Below, in pieces: positions 41,321 through 51,519 of a stretch of DNA of 64,000 nucleotides (position 1 is its first letter; each line of letters begins with the position of its first letter). The stretch lies in contig NZ_CP015104.1 in assembly GCF_002214525.1 (NCBI RefSeq), positions 1,426,001-1,490,000 of the forward strand. The letters run 5' to 3'. The stretch comes from Thermococcus sp. P6. Its GTDB lineage: Archaea; Methanobacteriota_B; Thermococci; Thermococcales; Thermococcaceae. The notes under the pieces were generated by a model, which saw only the letters and a list, made by a program, of their open reading frames with translations, did no database searches and had not been told where the DNA came from. The position numbers and the translations under genes are program-made.

Positions 41321-42088
41321 CTACCTCAACATCTTCATGAGCCTGTCGTAGCTCTTCCTCGCCCTGATGACTTCATCTTCCCCGAGCCTTCCGGCGTATC
41401 TGGCCCTCTCGAATACCTCCGTGAGAACGTCGAGGTCTTTGATGTCGGGAAAGATCCCCCTCAGCCTCTCCTCGTACTCCCGGTGCGTCCAGCTCTTCCT
41501 GTAGGGGTAACCCTTCATAACGAGGCCCGCTGTGACGTTTTTGTACATCTTTATCACCCTCTCCTCGGGCGTCCCCTCTATTGACTCGTAACTCATGCCG
41601 GGCTCGAACTTCACCTCAAAGACCCCTGCCGTTTTCCGCTTCTTGACGGTCAGGAGGATCGCGAAGAAAAGGACGAGGGGAAGGACGTAGAATATCCATG
41701 GAAGGTCCCTCAGGGTAACCACAAAATCGTTTGGGGTGACGTTGTACCGGATCCCCGGGATCGTTTCCCCCACCCCTCCGCCCCTCACGAGTTTTTCCGG
41801 CTTTTTTTCAAAGAGCAGTTTAAGGGCAACGAAGATGGCTAACAGGGTTATTGCACCGGCAAGAACGTTTCCCCTGCTGGGCCTCCCGGTCCCCCTCTGG
41901 AGTTTCCCCTCGAGGAGAAGCTTTAACGTGTAACCTGCGGCCCCGAACAGGAAGATGCTGGCGAAGAAAAAGATCCACTCGAAGTTGAAGACCGTCGTTC
42001 CCCCTCCTATCCTGCCCCCGCCCATGAGTGAGGAGATAAGGAGGAAGGAAAGGAAGAGGAGAGCGTAAAGCACCTTTGTCCTTTCCAT
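41321..42088 (-). CDS. Membrane protein with DUF4129-like tail
   Basis: 255 residues with four hydrophobic segments (about 6-23, 36-57, 76-92 and 128-148), then a soluble C-terminus (about 165-255): RVIKMYKNVTAGLVMKGYPY and THREYEERLRGIF resemble the DUF4129 pattern found beside transglutaminase genes. No catalytic residues are seen. The ATG shares its A with the stop of the upstream HTH gene (TGATG). A transglutaminase partner is not in the window. Confidence 0.65.
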   Translation of the reverse strand: MERTKVLYALLFLSFLLISSLMGGGRIGGGTTVFNFEWIFFFASIFLFGAAGYTLKLLLEGKLQRGTGRPSRGNVLAGAITLLAIFVALKLLFEKKPEKLVRGGGVGETIPGIRYNVTPNDFVVTLRDLPWIFYVLPLVLFFAILLTVKKRKTAGVFEVKFEPGMSYESIEGTPEERVIKMYKNVTAGLVMKGYPYRKSWTHREYEERLRGIFPDIKDLDVLTEVFERARYAGRLGEDEVIRARKSYDRLMKMLR

Positions 42089-42483
42089 CACTCAACCCCA
42101 TTCCGTTCGATCAGGTAGTAGACCGTCCGGAGGGGAATGCCGGTTCTGGCGCTTATCTCCCTCGCAGGGACGCCCTCCCGGAAGAGCGTCCGAACCTTCC
42201 GAACGGTCCCCTCATCGTACTTTCTCGGCCTTCCCCGCGGATAGCCCTCGGGGACGAGCTCTATCCCCAGCTGGGATAGGGCCTCGATAACCCTCCTGGA
42301 AACCTTTGGATACAGGCTCGGGGGGCAGGAGATCCTCCTAACGTTTGGGGCGCGATCGAGTATCGCCACCACTATCTCGGCCGTCGGGCGGAGGTTCACG
42401 TAGACTTCGGTAACGTTTTCGTCAAGGTTCCTGAGCTTCCTCAGGAGTTCCGGAACGTTCCGGGCCTTGACTTCCACCCTCAT
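42088..42483 (-). CDS. DUF1699-like protein with C-terminal helix-turn-helix
   Basis: 131 residues. Residues 1-85 form an alpha/beta domain (VEVKARNVPELLRKLRNLDE, TEVYVNLRPTAEIVVAILDR) as in the archaeal DUF1699 family. Residues 88-131 are a resolvase-type HTH: RGRPRKYDEGTVRKVRTLF, then ISARTGIPLRTVYYLIERNG. So it probably binds DNA. It lies 4 bases after the DUF530-like gene and is translationally coupled to the membrane protein gene. The DUF assignment is from memory. Confidence 0.65.
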   Translation of the reverse strand: MRVEVKARNVPELLRKLRNLDENVTEVYVNLRPTAEIVVAILDRAPNVRRISCPPSLYPKVSRRVIEALSQLGIELVPEGYPRGRPRKYDEGTVRKVRTLFREGVPAREISARTGIPLRTVYYLIERNGVE

Positions 42484-42487
42484 GGGC

Positions 42488-43729
42488 TCATCCCCTGAGG
42501 AGGGCTAAAAACTTCCTTGCCTTATCGCTCTCCGGCAGGAACCTCTCGAACCTCTCGGTGCTGGCGAAGAGGGTCTTGTGAAGGCCGGAGATAACGAACT
42601 TCTTTATGGCCTCTTCAAGCTCGTCCCCGGGAATGCCGAGGAGTCCGGCCACCTCGTCCGTGGTGTAATCGGTCATGCCGTAGAGGAGGACCCCCCCGAG
42701 CAGGTAGTTGGGGGTGTTCAATATCTTCTTCCTCCTGCCCACGAGGAAGTTTTCCATCTCGCACTTCCGTATGACGAGCATGCTCCCGTAGCCCGTCCTG
42801 AAGTTCGGCTCCTCCCTGAAGGGAACGTCGAGTATGGAGTAGTGGCAGTTAAGGCAGAGCTTTATCCCGGGATAGATCCCGAGGGTCTCCCTCTCGTTCT
42901 TCGATGTCAGGAAGTAGTAACGGAAAAGGTCGAGGCCGAGTTTTTTCATTCCATCCTCCGGATCAAGGATGGAATAGGCGAGGGAAAGGTTGTCGACGGT
43001 GTAGTGGTTGTTTATGAGCGTTCCCCGGGTTTTGGCGAAGTTTAGAACGTGCCAGCGGAATCTCTTACCGTAGCGTTTTCTCAGTTCGACCTCTATGTCA
43101 GCGTCCGCCGGGAGGTAGATTCTGTCCTTTTTGAGCCTGTTGTTGTCCCAGTAATCCACCTCTATTCTGACACTGCTGGCGTTAACGATTCCCTTCTCGC
43201 GGAGTCTGCCCTTTATGGCTTTGAAGGATTCCCTGACGGATACGCTTTCCCTTGCCAGAAGCCTCAGAACGTCGCCGGAGTAGGCGAGGTGGGGAAGGAC
43301 CTCCACCCTGCCGATGGAAACCTTCCGGGGAAGGGCGTCGACTTTATCGAGGTTATCCCTCTTCAGTTCCTCGGAGCTTAGAGGTTTCCTTCCGAGGAAA
43401 AAGGTGTAGTTGGCCGATATCAGAGACAGGGCCATCTTGTGGGCGGTTATCGCTGAGGTGAGTCTCTCAAGGGCCAGAATCCTGTTGCGCTTCTTCCTGT
43501 AGATCCACTGGAGATGGGGATCCCTCTCCTGTTTGCCGGAGGAGGGCAAACCCGTCCCGCCCACGCGCCTTGACAGTTCCTTCTCAAGGTCCTGAAGGAG
43601 TGATAGGTTCTCCTTAAGCCTGTAAAAGAGGGTGGGAACGTGGAAGGTCTCGAATAACCCATCCATGTCTATTCCAATATCGTCCAGTGTCTTGTTCACC
43701 CGTGCGACGAGTTCCTCCGTCGTCGTCAT
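42488..43729 (-). CDS. DUF530-like archaeal protein
   Basis: 413 residues, soluble. It appears to belong to an archaeal family of unknown function (DUF530). Features: a predicted coiled coil near 40-57 ([19 protein letters not shown]), a CLNCH pair near residue 303 and a lone Cys in IRKCEM near 335, which could bind a metal together, and a C-terminal winged-helix-like region ([20 protein letters not shown], about 361-380). Its start overlaps the stop of topoisomerase VI subunit A (ATGA), so the products may act together. Confidence 0.6.
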   Translation of the reverse strand: MTTTEELVARVNKTLDDIGIDMDGLFETFHVPTLFYRLKENLSLLQDLEKELSRRVGGTGLPSSGKQERDPHLQWIYRKKRNRILALERLTSAITAHKMALSLISANYTFFLGRKPLSSEELKRDNLDKVDALPRKVSIGRVEVLPHLAYSGDVLRLLARESVSVRESFKAIKGRLREKGIVNASSVRIEVDYWDNNRLKKDRIYLPADADIEVELRKRYGKRFRWHVLNFAKTRGTLINNHYTVDNLSLAYSILDPEDGMKKLGLDLFRYYFLTSKNERETLGIYPGIKLCLNCHYSILDVPFREEPNFRTGYGSMLVIRKCEMENFLVGRRKKILNTPNYLLGGVLLYGMTDYTTDEVAGLLGIPGDELEEAIKKFVISGLHKTLFASTERFERFLPESDKARKFLALLRG

Positions 43730-44880
43730 GGCAGTAGCTCACCGTTGTTTATCTTCTCGGGTAGGTACTCCCTCGCCACGAACTCGAGGCTCTTGTTGGC
43801 CAGGGCCTGCTGCTCGATCCTGACCCCCATCTTGATGGCCATCTTGAGCTGTCTCTGCCACTCCTTCCTCTGGAACCACGGGTATTCCATCTCCTCCAGA
43901 ATGCGCTTGTAGTCGCCCGTGGGACCGCCCTTCTTGTTCGGTGGGATCCCTTTGAGCTTTTCCGTAACGTTCTCGAGGCCGTAGCGTTTTATATCGTCCA
44001 TCGTCATTCCCACGAACTTTGCCTCAGGGGTGGTCAGTTTGTCGCTGAGGTAGGCGAGGTTTATGGAACCCTGCTTTATGGTGGAGTAGATGTACCATCC
44101 GTAGGGATCCCCGTCCGTGAAGACTATGATCGGCAATCCCTCCTCGTAATGGAGCCTGTGGATGAGCCTCCTGACGCCGCGCGAAGCCTGTCCCTGAGTG
44201 GCTACGATGAGGGCGTTCTCCCGCCGGGGAAACTTCTCCTCTATCAGCCTGTCGGCCATGGCTGCCGTCTCAACGACCAGCGCGTAGTCGACGTTGACCT
44301 CGACGAACTGGAGGTGTTCAACCGTTCCCGGCACGGCCCAGCCGCCCATTCCGAGCCTGCTCGTGTTGAACTCGTCCTCACCGTCCCTTATGGTTACGTC
44401 CCCGTATATGTAGCCCCTCCTGTCCGCTGTGAGGTGCATTTCCTCGCGCAGGACCCCCAGCATTCTCTCGAGGTCCTCTATGATGGGGTCGCTCTCCCTC
44501 TGGTCCTCGAAGGTGTTTTTCCTCGTTCCGGGTATGGTGTGCTTGTTTGCGTAGTAGGCTTCACGGAGGCTCGCGTGCTTTCTCTCCTTCACGAGGCGCT
44601 TGACGTAGGCCATCATGAGTAGCGTCTGCATGAACTTCCTTGCGTGGGCCACGTTGAGGAAATAGCGCCTCGAGAGCTTGTCCCCCATCATGATGACGCG
44701 TCTCTTATCATCGAAGTAGACGTTGCCACGCCCGCGCATGGGGATGTCGAAGTACGGGTTCTTCCCGTTCTTTACCTCTTCGAGGATCCTCTTTCCGTGC
44801 TCCTCAAGTCTGCTCAGCACCTTGGTGGGATCGTAGGAGAACTTTTCCTTCGGCTTTTCCCGTTTTACCGATTTAGGCAC
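43726..44880 (-). CDS. top6A: DNA topoisomerase VI subunit A
   Basis: 384 residues, Spo11 homologue that cuts both DNA strands. The catalytic tyrosine is in [10 protein letters not shown] (Y109 or Y110); the Toprim domain has [11 protein letters not shown] near 204 and the acidic [11 protein letters not shown] near 254. The start is GTG at 44880, with GGAGGTGAG 8 bases upstream; it overlaps the subunit B stop by 8 bases. Its own stop overlaps the DUF530-like start. Subunits A and B form an A2B2 enzyme. Confidence 0.97.
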   Translation of the reverse strand: MPKSVKREKPKEKFSYDPTKVLSRLEEHGKRILEEVKNGKNPYFDIPMRGRGNVYFDDKRRVIMMGDKLSRRYFLNVAHARKFMQTLLMMAYVKRLVKERKHASLREAYYANKHTIPGTRKNTFEDQRESDPIIEDLERMLGVLREEMHLTADRRGYIYGDVTIRDGEDEFNTSRLGMGGWAVPGTVEHLQFVEVNVDYALVVETAAMADRLIEEKFPRRENALIVATQGQASRGVRRLIHRLHYEEGLPIIVFTDGDPYGWYIYSTIKQGSINLAYLSDKLTTPEAKFVGMTMDDIKRYGLENVTEKLKGIPPNKKGGPTGDYKRILEEMEYPWFQRKEWQRQLKMAIKMGVRIEQQALANKSLEFVAREYLPEKINNGELLP

Positions 44881-46564
44881 TCTCGCTCACCTCCGCCTTC
44901 CGGGTCTCCCTCGCTTTGAAGCGGTTCTCTATAAACTTCAGGAAGTAGTCCGCGATGACCCCTTCGTCCTCGCCCGTGAGTATGCTCAGGGCCCTCGCTA
45001 TCTCGGGAACGTACTTCTCGAAGGTTTTCCTCCTCCTGACCTGATGGAGCGTCCTGTGTTTTCCGCTGATGTAGGTTTTAAGCCTTCTCGCCGCGTCCAT
45101 TATGGCGAGTCTTATCTCGTTCTGAATCTCCTCAACGCTGGCTATGCTCTGCTTCCCCGTGCCCGTGTAGGGAACGTGAACGCTGACGACGTTTATCAGC
45201 AGCACCAGAGGAGTATGTTCCGGGTCTTGCACCCTGTAGCGCTTCCAGTCCACGGATCTGGAAGCAAGGGTCGTTACACAGGAGCCGGCATCGAAGAGGA
45301 GCGGTACCCTGTTCGCGTACCTCAAAAGCTCGAAGCCGTTTTCGATCTCTCCGCCGTAGGCGATGCCGACCTCGACCTGGAATGGTATACCCCCGGAGTA
45401 AACCTTCGGCGGTCTCGTTACGGCCGTCACGAACTCCGGCTTGAGGATTCCCTTAAGGCCCTTCTCGATGTTCTCCTCCCCTATCGGCCTGAGCCCGTGG
45501 GTTGGCGGGGCAAGGAACTTCATGTACTTAAAGGCCTCCACTATCTCCTCGGCCTCGTGCCATGTGAGCTTTTCGGGGGGCTTTTCCATGAGCCTGGCGA
45601 CCTGCTTTACAACCTTCGTGTAACCCCTGAAGGAGCGGAGGACCTCCTTAACTTCCCCGTTCATGAGCCTCTCGTAGAGCTGCTCCTGAACGTTTTTGTC
45701 CGTCTCCGTCTTTATGAGCCTCAGGGCGGCGATGTACTCGATGAGCTCCTTCACCTTACCCTCGCTCGTGCGCGAGAACTCGCCGATCAGGAAGCGCTTT
45801 ACCGTGGTGCGCCGGCTCTTTCGGGCCATTCTGTAAACGTCATCCGTAAGCACACCCTTCGGATGGGGTTTCATCTCGACGGGCGGTTCCGGAACCTCGT
45901 CACTCGACCTCGGGAAGACTATCAGCCTGCCGTCGGGTTCTATGAGCTCTATGTGGGCGTGGGGGTTTGCTATGGCCGTTAGTTTCAGGTACCAGTAGAC
46001 GCCCTGCTTCGAGAGGATGTATCTAACGTTCTTCACCTCAAGCTCGATCCTCGTCCCGCGCCAGCCTCGGGGATTTGGATGCCTCTCCTTCTTTACGACT
46101 TTTCCCTCGTTTTTGTCCACGTCGATCTTGACCCACGCTTCTAAGATGTCCCCTCCCGTTGAGGTTATGACGCGGGTTGCCTTCCCGCTAGTCACCTGGG
46201 CGAACATCACCGCACCGCTTATACCTATACCCTGCTGGCCACGGCTCTGGATGTTCCTGTGGGCCTTCGTGCCCGCCAGCATCTTTCCAAAGACGTGGTT
46301 TATGTACTTCTCGGGGATACCGGGACCGTTGTCCTCGACTATAACCCTGTAGTGCTCCTTTCCGAGCTCTTCGAGTTCAACCCTGATATACGGTGGTATT
46401 CCGGCCTCCTCGCAGGCATCAAGGGAGTTCGTTACCGCCTCGTGGATCACGGTGGTGAGGGAACGCACTTTACCCGTGTAACCGAGCATGGCCGCGTTCC
46501 TGCGGAAGAACTCACTGACGCTTTGAACCTTAAACTCCTTGAACAGCTGATTCGCCTCGGCCAT
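44873..46564 (-). CDS. top6B: DNA topoisomerase VI subunit B
   Basis: 563 residues, the ATPase subunit. GHKL motifs: [15 protein letters not shown] near 40 (N box), EDNGPGIP near 76 (G1), and [14 protein letters not shown] near 106 (G2); the transducer Lys is in GTGKQSIAS near 427. The ATG at 46564 follows GGAGAGGAGTG, which also contains the stop of the Dim2 gene. It controls DNA gate opening in the A2B2 complex and relaxes supercoils in archaea. Confidence 0.97.
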   Translation of the reverse strand: MAEANQLFKEFKVQSVSEFFRRNAAMLGYTGKVRSLTTVIHEAVTNSLDACEEAGIPPYIRVELEELGKEHYRVIVEDNGPGIPEKYINHVFGKMLAGTKAHRNIQSRGQQGIGISGAVMFAQVTSGKATRVITSTGGDILEAWVKIDVDKNEGKVVKKERHPNPRGWRGTRIELEVKNVRYILSKQGVYWYLKLTAIANPHAHIELIEPDGRLIVFPRSSDEVPEPPVEMKPHPKGVLTDDVYRMARKSRRTTVKRFLIGEFSRTSEGKVKELIEYIAALRLIKTETDKNVQEQLYERLMNGEVKEVLRSFRGYTKVVKQVARLMEKPPEKLTWHEAEEIVEAFKYMKFLAPPTHGLRPIGEENIEKGLKGILKPEFVTAVTRPPKVYSGGIPFQVEVGIAYGGEIENGFELLRYANRVPLLFDAGSCVTTLASRSVDWKRYRVQDPEHTPLVLLINVVSVHVPYTGTGKQSIASVEEIQNEIRLAIMDAARRLKTYISGKHRTLHQVRRRKTFEKYVPEIARALSILTGEDEGVIADYFLKFIENRFKARETRKAEVSESA

Positions 46565-46566
46565 TT

Positions 46567-47256
46567 TCACTCCTCTCCGGGTTTTTCTTCTTCACCAGAG
46601 GCCTCGTAGCTGAGGCTTTCCATTTCAACCTCTTTCTTGCGCCGCTCCAGATACCTGTAAACGGCGCCGTGCGGGGAGCCTCTGACGAGCTTTTCTATCG
46701 CGGTTTTTGCGACCTCAACCTGAACCGGATTGCCAATTATCGCAACGGTCTTACCGTAAACGCTAACGTCCGCTCCGCTCATCTCCTCTATGATCTCGCG
46801 CGTTCTTCCCTTCCTTCCGATTATCCTCCCCCTGACCCGCGGAAGGGCGTTTTTATCGTTTCCGATTATTATGTCGGGGAGGTTGATAACCTCGAGGACC
46901 TCACCCTCGTTGAAGAGCCTGAAGGCTCTCTGAGGCGAGAAGCCCCTTCCTATCGCCATCACAACGTCCCTCGCCTTCCAGACCGCCAGAGGGTCGTCCG
47001 TATCTTCGGTGGAGGTTATGAACACCTCTCCCGTCTCGCTGTCCACCTCTACCTTCGTCTTCGTCCTCTCCTCTATCTCCCTCTTCGTCCTTCCGTCCTT
47101 CCCTATGACCACCGCCACCCTGTTCTTCGGGACCCTCACAAACTCCTCCTGCTCCCCCGGGCTCTCGTAGGTCCCCTCTGCGGGGGGCTTTCGGATCGGT
47201 TCCCCGTCCTTATCAACACGTTCGTACTTTTTGAGGAGTTTCTCAAACTCGTCCAT
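46567..47256 (-). CDS. Archaeal Dim2/Pno1 KH-domain protein
   Basis: 229 residues with two KH domains: first with VAVVIGKDGRTKREIEE near 48-64, second with RIIGRKGRTREIIEEMSG near 143-160. Dim2 (Pno1/Krr1-like) binds the 3' end of pre-16S rRNA and helps Nob1 and Rio kinases in small-subunit maturation. The tail (about 205-229) is acidic. It is 11 bases after rio1, its partner in the same process, and 2 bases before the topoisomerase VI B start. Confidence 0.93.
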   Translation of the reverse strand: MDEFEKLLKKYERVDKDGEPIRKPPAEGTYESPGEQEEFVRVPKNRVAVVIGKDGRTKREIEERTKTKVEVDSETGEVFITSTEDTDDPLAVWKARDVVMAIGRGFSPQRAFRLFNEGEVLEVINLPDIIIGNDKNALPRVRGRIIGRKGRTREIIEEMSGADVSVYGKTVAIIGNPVQVEVAKTAIEKLVRGSPHGAVYRYLERRKKEVEMESLSYEASGEEEKPGEE

Positions 47257-47267
47257 AACCTCACCCT

Positions 47268-48047
47268 CTATTCGATGAGTTCGCGGAACTTCTCATCCGG
47301 ATCGTCAACGTCCACGCCCTTCCTACCGAAGTAGTTTATGACGTTGTGCAGGTCGCGCCTGAGCAGTTCGAGGCTCATGCGGTTCCTCCTTACGGTCGCC
47401 TGAGACCAGTCGATTATAACGGGTCCATCGTGGATCAGGATGTTGTACTCGCTCAGGTCACCGTGGACCATGCTTCCCCTTTTCCAGAGCCTCTCTATGG
47501 CATCGATCGTGAAGTCGTAGAGTTCCCTGAAGTCCCGGGGCTCAAGTTCCTTCTCCGCATCCTTCAACCGCGGGGCTGGAAGTTCATCCCCAACGAACTC
47601 CATCACCAGGATGTTGTTGCGAAAGGCCAGCGGTTCCGGAACCCTTACGGCGTACTTTATCGCCCGCTGAAGGTTCTTGTACTCCCTTCGGGTCCAGATG
47701 AAGACGAGCTTCCTCAGGTCCTTCGGTAGGTAGCCGAACCTCGGATCCGCGGCAAGGTACTCCCACATCTTCCTGAACTGCGTGGTGTAACTCCTGTAAA
47801 CCTTCACCGCTATCCTATTCCCCTCGCTATCAACGCCTGCAAAGACGTTGGCTTCCTTGCCGGTGCTGATGACCCCATGGAGTTCTCCGATCTTCCCGCG
47901 CCTGTGCAGATAGGCGAGGCTCTCCTTCGTGGTTTTGTCGAAGACCTCGTTGACTATCCTGTAGAGCTCGTCCCCCTTCTCCCGTTTTTCCCTGAGGCCG
48001 AGTACCTTTTCGATCTCCCTTTCGATGAGATCCTCGTGCATCCCCAT
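47268..48047 (-). CDS. rio1: RIO1-type atypical serine protein kinase
   Basis: 259 residues. ATPase/kinase of small-subunit maturation. Seen: STGKEANVFAG P-loop near 61-71, HRRGKIGELHG just before it, HGDLSEYNIL near 195-204 and metal-binding IIDWSQA near 209-215. ATG 48047 gives MGMHEDL; ATG 48041 is a possible alternative and the ribosome site does not decide clearly (AAGGGCAAGAGTG). It lies between aIF1A and Dim2. Confidence 0.95.
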   Translation of the reverse strand: MGMHEDLIEREIEKVLGLREKREKGDELYRIVNEVFDKTTKESLAYLHRRGKIGELHGVISTGKEANVFAGVDSEGNRIAVKVYRSYTTQFRKMWEYLAADPRFGYLPKDLRKLVFIWTRREYKNLQRAIKYAVRVPEPLAFRNNILVMEFVGDELPAPRLKDAEKELEPRDFRELYDFTIDAIERLWKRGSMVHGDLSEYNILIHDGPVIIDWSQATVRRNRMSLELLRRDLHNVINYFGRKGVDVDDPDEKFRELIE

Positions 48048-48059
48048 CACTCTTGCCCT

Positions 48060-48425
48060 TCAGAAGAGCCCTTCGCCGCCGGCAAGGAAGTCCTGACTTA
48101 TCTTGCCCCTCCTGAGGAGCCAGTCCACCTGAGTTCTGGTGTAGCGGTAAACTATGTCGCCCCTCTTATCGCTCTGGACGGGCCATGGACGGACTATGAC
48201 GACGTCACCAACGCGCGTCCACATCCGTCTCCTGAGCTTGCCTGGGATCCTGCACCTCCTGATCTTCCCGTCCTCGCAGCGAACGTCCATCCAGCTCGCG
48301 CCGAGTGCCTGTTCAACCACTCCGAAGAGCTCCCCCTCCCTCGGCAGGCGAACGCGTATAACCTCATCACCCTGAACCTGCCGGTTGTCCTTCTTTTTTC
48401 TGTTGTTTGCCCCGTGATACGCCAT
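48060..48425 (-). CDS. Translation initiation factor aIF1A
   Basis: 121 residues. OB-fold factor that binds the A site of the small subunit during initiation. Basic N-terminus ([16 protein letters not shown]), then [39 protein letters not shown] and [16 protein letters not shown]. The ATG at 48425 is placed 6 bases after GGAGGTG; the ATG two codons upstream is too close to it. First gene of the long minus-strand cluster; TATA box at 48456. Confidence 0.96.
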   Translation of the reverse strand: MAYHGANNRKKKDNRQVQGDEVIRVRLPREGELFGVVEQALGASWMDVRCEDGKIRRCRIPGKLRRRMWTRVGDVVIVRPWPVQSDKRGDIVYRYTRTQVDWLLRRGKISQDFLAGGEGLF

Positions 48426-48455
48426 GAGCATCACCTCCAGCAGATAGGTGCCCAC

Positions 48456-48467
48456 CCTTATAAACCT
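48456..48467 (-). promoter_or_regulatory. aIF1A operon promoter (TATA)
   Basis: AGGTTTATAAGG on the minus strand, about 31-42 bases before the aIF1A start. The rest of the divergent region holds two further AT boxes, TTTTTTAAAATTTTT near 48509-48523 and CTTTTTAAACC near 48570, the second serving the permease gene. Confidence 0.65.
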
Positions 48468-48609
48468 GAGCCTTGCAGAAATTTTTCAGCAGGAGTAGGA
48501 GGCGGTTTTTTAAAATTTTTGCATAGGACCTCTGTGAATGAACTGTGCCACGGGGCATCCCTGCCGCAAACTTTTTAAACCAGAATCCACTCCACTCGAG
48601 CGGGCTTTA

Positions 48610-49893
48610 ATGGCCAATGGAATGAAAGTTGGAATCGAAGAGAAGGTTGAAACTAAAAAGGCCCTTCTTCTGGGAATCCAGCACGTCCTTGCGATGTTTG
48701 GAGCGACGGTAACGGTGCCACTTGTTGTGGGCACAGCGATAGGACTCCGGACGCAGGAGATAGCGCTCTTAATTCAGGCAGTGCTCCTGGCCATGGGCAT
48801 AGCAACGATCCTTCAGACCACGTGGGGCTCACGCTATCCAATAGTGCAGGGCTCGAGCTTCGCCTTCATACCGGGTTTGATGAGCATAGGGGCAAAGCTT
48901 GGACTGGCAGCGGTTGAGGGAGCCCTCCTCGTTGGAGGGCTCCTGGAAGCCTTGGTCGGTGGTCTCGGCATAATCGGGAAGGTCAAGAAGCTCTTTTCAC
49001 CTGTGGTTACGGGAGTCACCATAATGCTCATAGGATTCAGCTTAGCCAACGTTGCCGTGAAGTACACGTTCAACTTCTATGCCGACCCAAGCGGGGCGAG
49101 CATCCCAAAAGCGACTCTAATAGCCCTGATAACGTTTGCAACTACAGTATACGTAGCTCTCAGAGGTAGGGGGAGCTTGAGGGCGATGCCCGTTGTTATA
49201 GGAGCGTCTGTTGGTTACGGGGTTAGTTTAATACTTGGGATGGCCGATCTAAGCCTTGTAAAAGAGCTCCCGCTCTTCAGCATTCCAAAGCCGCTTCCAT
49301 GGGGAACCCCGACCTTCGAAGCAACCGCAATAATAACGCTCCTCTTCGCCTTCATGGTGAGTATAATAGAGAGCGTCGGGGATTACCATGCTATATCCGC
49401 GATAGCGGAGGCACCCATAGAGAACACGAACATAAACAGGGGCATAATGAGCGAGGGGGTCTCGTGCATGATAGCGGGTGCACTGGGAGCCTGTGGAACC
49501 ACGAGTTATTCTGAAAACATAGGACTCGTTGCACTAACAAAGGTTGCGAGCAGGCAGGTTGTGCAGATTGGAGGAGCGATTTTGATTTTAACCTCTCTAA
49601 TCCCGAAGTTTTCGGGAATTCTGGCATCAATACCCGCCCCGGTGCTCGGTGGACTAACGACGGCGCTCTACGGGATGATAAGCGTAACGGGGTTAAGGCT
49701 AATAAAGGACAGGGTTGAGCTCAACGATAGGAACACACTGATAATAGCGAGCGCCCTCATACTGGGGCTCGGAGCTCCCCAGCTGCCGCCCGAGTTTCTG
49801 GAGCACTTTCCCCGGCTTGTAGGGAGCATACTGGAATCGGGTATGGCGGTTGGAGCTCTGACCGCTGTGGTACTGGATCAGGTGTTGAGGTGA
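48610..49893 (+). CDS. Uracil/xanthine permease family protein
   Basis: 427 residues from ATG 48610, with about 12-14 hydrophobic segments. NCS2 (UraA-like) marks: [20 protein letters not shown] near 20-39, [11 protein letters not shown] near 78-88, and the family motif [19 protein letters not shown] around 246-264 with its conserved Glu and Asp. Probably imports uracil, since uracil phosphoribosyltransferase follows 5 bases later. CTTTTTAAACC near 48570 is the TATA box. Upstream frame to 48538 lies before that box. Confidence 0.92.
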   Translation: MANGMKVGIEEKVETKKALLLGIQHVLAMFGATVTVPLVVGTAIGLRTQEIALLIQAVLLAMGIATILQTTWGSRYPIVQGSSFAFIPGLMSIGAKLGLAAVEGALLVGGLLEALVGGLGIIGKVKKLFSPVVTGVTIMLIGFSLANVAVKYTFNFYADPSGASIPKATLIALITFATTVYVALRGRGSLRAMPVVIGASVGYGVSLILGMADLSLVKELPLFSIPKPLPWGTPTFEATAIITLLFAFMVSIIESVGDYHAISAIAEAPIENTNINRGIMSEGVSCMIAGALGACGTTSYSENIGLVALTKVASRQVVQIGGAILILTSLIPKFSGILASIPAPVLGGLTTALYGMISVTGLRLIKDRVELNDRNTLIIASALILGLGAPQLPPEFLEHFPRLVGSILESGMAVGALTAVVLDQVLR

Positions 49894-49898
49894 TGGAA

Positions 49899-50597
49899 AT
49901 GATGGAGGATAAGAGATGGAAGGGGGTTTACTCCTTCGAGGATTCGCCCTTCATAATGGAGATACTCACGGAGCTGAGGGATAAGGATACGGACAGCATA
50001 TCCTTTAGAAAGGGACTTGTGAAGCTCGGAAGGTACATGGGCTATGAGCTCACGAAAACGATGGAAGTGGAGAAGATAAAGGTCGAGACCCCCCTTGAGG
50101 AAACGGAAGGGGTTGTGGCGAAGGATAGAAAGAACGTGGTGATAATAACCGTTCTAAGGGCTGCGATTCCACTCATGGAAGGACTGATAAAGGTCTTTGA
50201 GAACGCAAGGGTGGGCATCATTTCAGCCTCGAGGGGGAAGGCGCCAGAATTTGAGATTGAGATGAAATACGTGAAGGTTCCCCAGATAAAGCCTGAGGAC
50301 ACGTTGATAATCGCGGACCCCATGATCGCGACGGGCTCGACTCTAACGAAGGTGCTGGAAGAGGTCAAAAAATACGGGAAGCCAAAAAGGGTCATAATTC
50401 TGGGAGTTCTGGCCGCTCCCGAGGGGATAGAGCGGATAAAGAAGGAAAATCCAGAGGTTGAAATATTCGTCACGAAGGTGGACAGGGAGCTCAACAAAAA
50501 GGGCTACATCCTCCCGGGACTCGGAGATGCCGGGGATAGAGCCTTTGGCGCCCCAGTAAAGGTCTCAACACTCCCCCAGATGCACACCATTGAGTGA
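49899..50597 (+). CDS. upp: Uracil phosphoribosyltransferase
   Basis: 232 residues. Makes UMP from uracil and PRPP. Marks: [18 protein letters not shown] near 80-97, [20 protein letters not shown] near 140-159 (PRPP loop) and [12 protein letters not shown] near 204-215 (uracil loop). ATG 49899 is placed after GAGGTGATGG; ATG 49893, which shares bases with the permease stop, is too close to that site. With the permease it forms a uracil uptake and salvage pair. Confidence 0.96.
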   Translation: MMEDKRWKGVYSFEDSPFIMEILTELRDKDTDSISFRKGLVKLGRYMGYELTKTMEVEKIKVETPLEETEGVVAKDRKNVVIITVLRAAIPLMEGLIKVFENARVGIISASRGKAPEFEIEMKYVKVPQIKPEDTLIIADPMIATGSTLTKVLEEVKKYGKPKRVIILGVLAAPEGIERIKKENPEVEIFVTKVDRELNKKGYILPGLGDAGDRAFGAPVKVSTLPQMHTIE

Positions 50598-50644
50598 TCT
50601 CTCCCAGAACCTTCTTATTTTCCTTCCTCCGGCTCGCTTTTTTT

Positions 50645-50660
50645 AACCGCTCGAACGGTT
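50645..50660. promoter_or_regulatory. Inverted repeat upstream of the metal ABC transporter
   Basis: AACCG (50645-50649) and CGGTT (50656-50660) around CTCGAA, about 30 bases before the TATA box. It could be a regulator site or, with the T tract before it, part of the upp 3' region. Confidence 0.3.
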
Positions 50661-50688
50661 TGCCCTTTCAGGTTCTCCCGCACGTAAA

Positions 50689-50698
50689 GGTTTAAAAG
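50689..50698 (+). promoter_or_regulatory. TATA box of the metal ABC transporter operon
   Basis: GGTTTAAAAG, 32-41 bases before the ATG at 50730; GGGAGG lies at about 50719-50724 as ribosome site. Confidence 0.65.
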
Positions 50699-50729
50699 AT
50701 GCCGCCTTAACCAGAAACCCGGGAGGCCG

Positions 50730-51518
50730 ATGGCGGTTGTAAAAGCTGAGAACCTAACCGTGACCTACGGTAACAGACCAGCCGTGGAAGGGGTCACCTT
50801 CGAACTTAAAGAGGGAGAGACGCTTCTCCTCCTCGGACCGAACGGGGCGGGAAAGACGACGCTCCTCAAAACGATAGCCTGTTTCCACAGAGAGTACTCG
50901 GGGGAACTCAGGGTTTTCGATAGATCGCCCTGCGAGGCGAGGGACCTGATAGGCTACGTCCCCCAGATCCAGACGATAAACGTAAAGGTCCCCCTGACGG
51001 TTCTGGAGGTAGTCGCCATGGGGGCCGTTTACAGGAGGGGCTTCGTGCACTTCAAACTGCCACCTGAGATCATAGAAAAGGCCAAAAGGGTCCTTGGCTT
51101 CGTGGGACTGTCGGACCTTGAGGAAAAACTCTTCCGTGAGCTCTCCGGCGGACAGAGACAGAGGGTTCTTCTGGCGAGGGCCCTGATAAGCGATCCGAAG
51201 CTGCTCCTCCTCGACGAGCCCCTCTCCGCTCTGGATCCGAGCGCGAGAGTTGAGGTTGCAACCGTTCTTGGAAGAATAAAGCGCGAGAGGGGCATAACCA
51301 TGATGGTGACCACCCACGACATAAACCCCCTGCTCGAGATAGGCGACAGGATCATGCTCCTGAGCAAAAGGCTGGTAGCCTTTGGAAAGCCTGAAGAGGT
51401 TCTGAAGGATTCCCTAATCAAGTCCGTCTACGGTCCCCTCGCGAGGGTCGTGCCCGTTGAGGACAGACTCTTCTGCATAACCGGGGACGCGCACGTCCAC
51501 GCCACGGGGGTGAAATGA
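50730..51518 (+). CDS. Metal ABC transporter, ATP-binding protein
   Basis: 262 residues, ZnuC/MntB type. Walker A GPNGAGKTTLL near 37-47, Q loop YVPQIQTI near 77, signature LSGGQRQRVLLARAL near 138-152, Walker B LLLLDEPLSALD near 158-169 and His switch TTHD near 196. Hydrolyses ATP to drive import of Zn or Mn; which metal is not clear. A His pair in the tail (GDAHVHATG) might sense metal. The permease start follows the stop by 1 base. Confidence 0.92.
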   Translation: MAVVKAENLTVTYGNRPAVEGVTFELKEGETLLLLGPNGAGKTTLLKTIACFHREYSGELRVFDRSPCEARDLIGYVPQIQTINVKVPLTVLEVVAMGAVYRRGFVHFKLPPEIIEKAKRVLGFVGLSDLEEKLFRELSGGQRQRVLLARALISDPKLLLLDEPLSALDPSARVEVATVLGRIKRERGITMMVTTHDINPLLEIGDRIMLLSKRLVAFGKPEEVLKDSLIKSVYGPLARVVPVEDRLFCITGDAHVHATGVK

Positions 51519-51519
51519 G

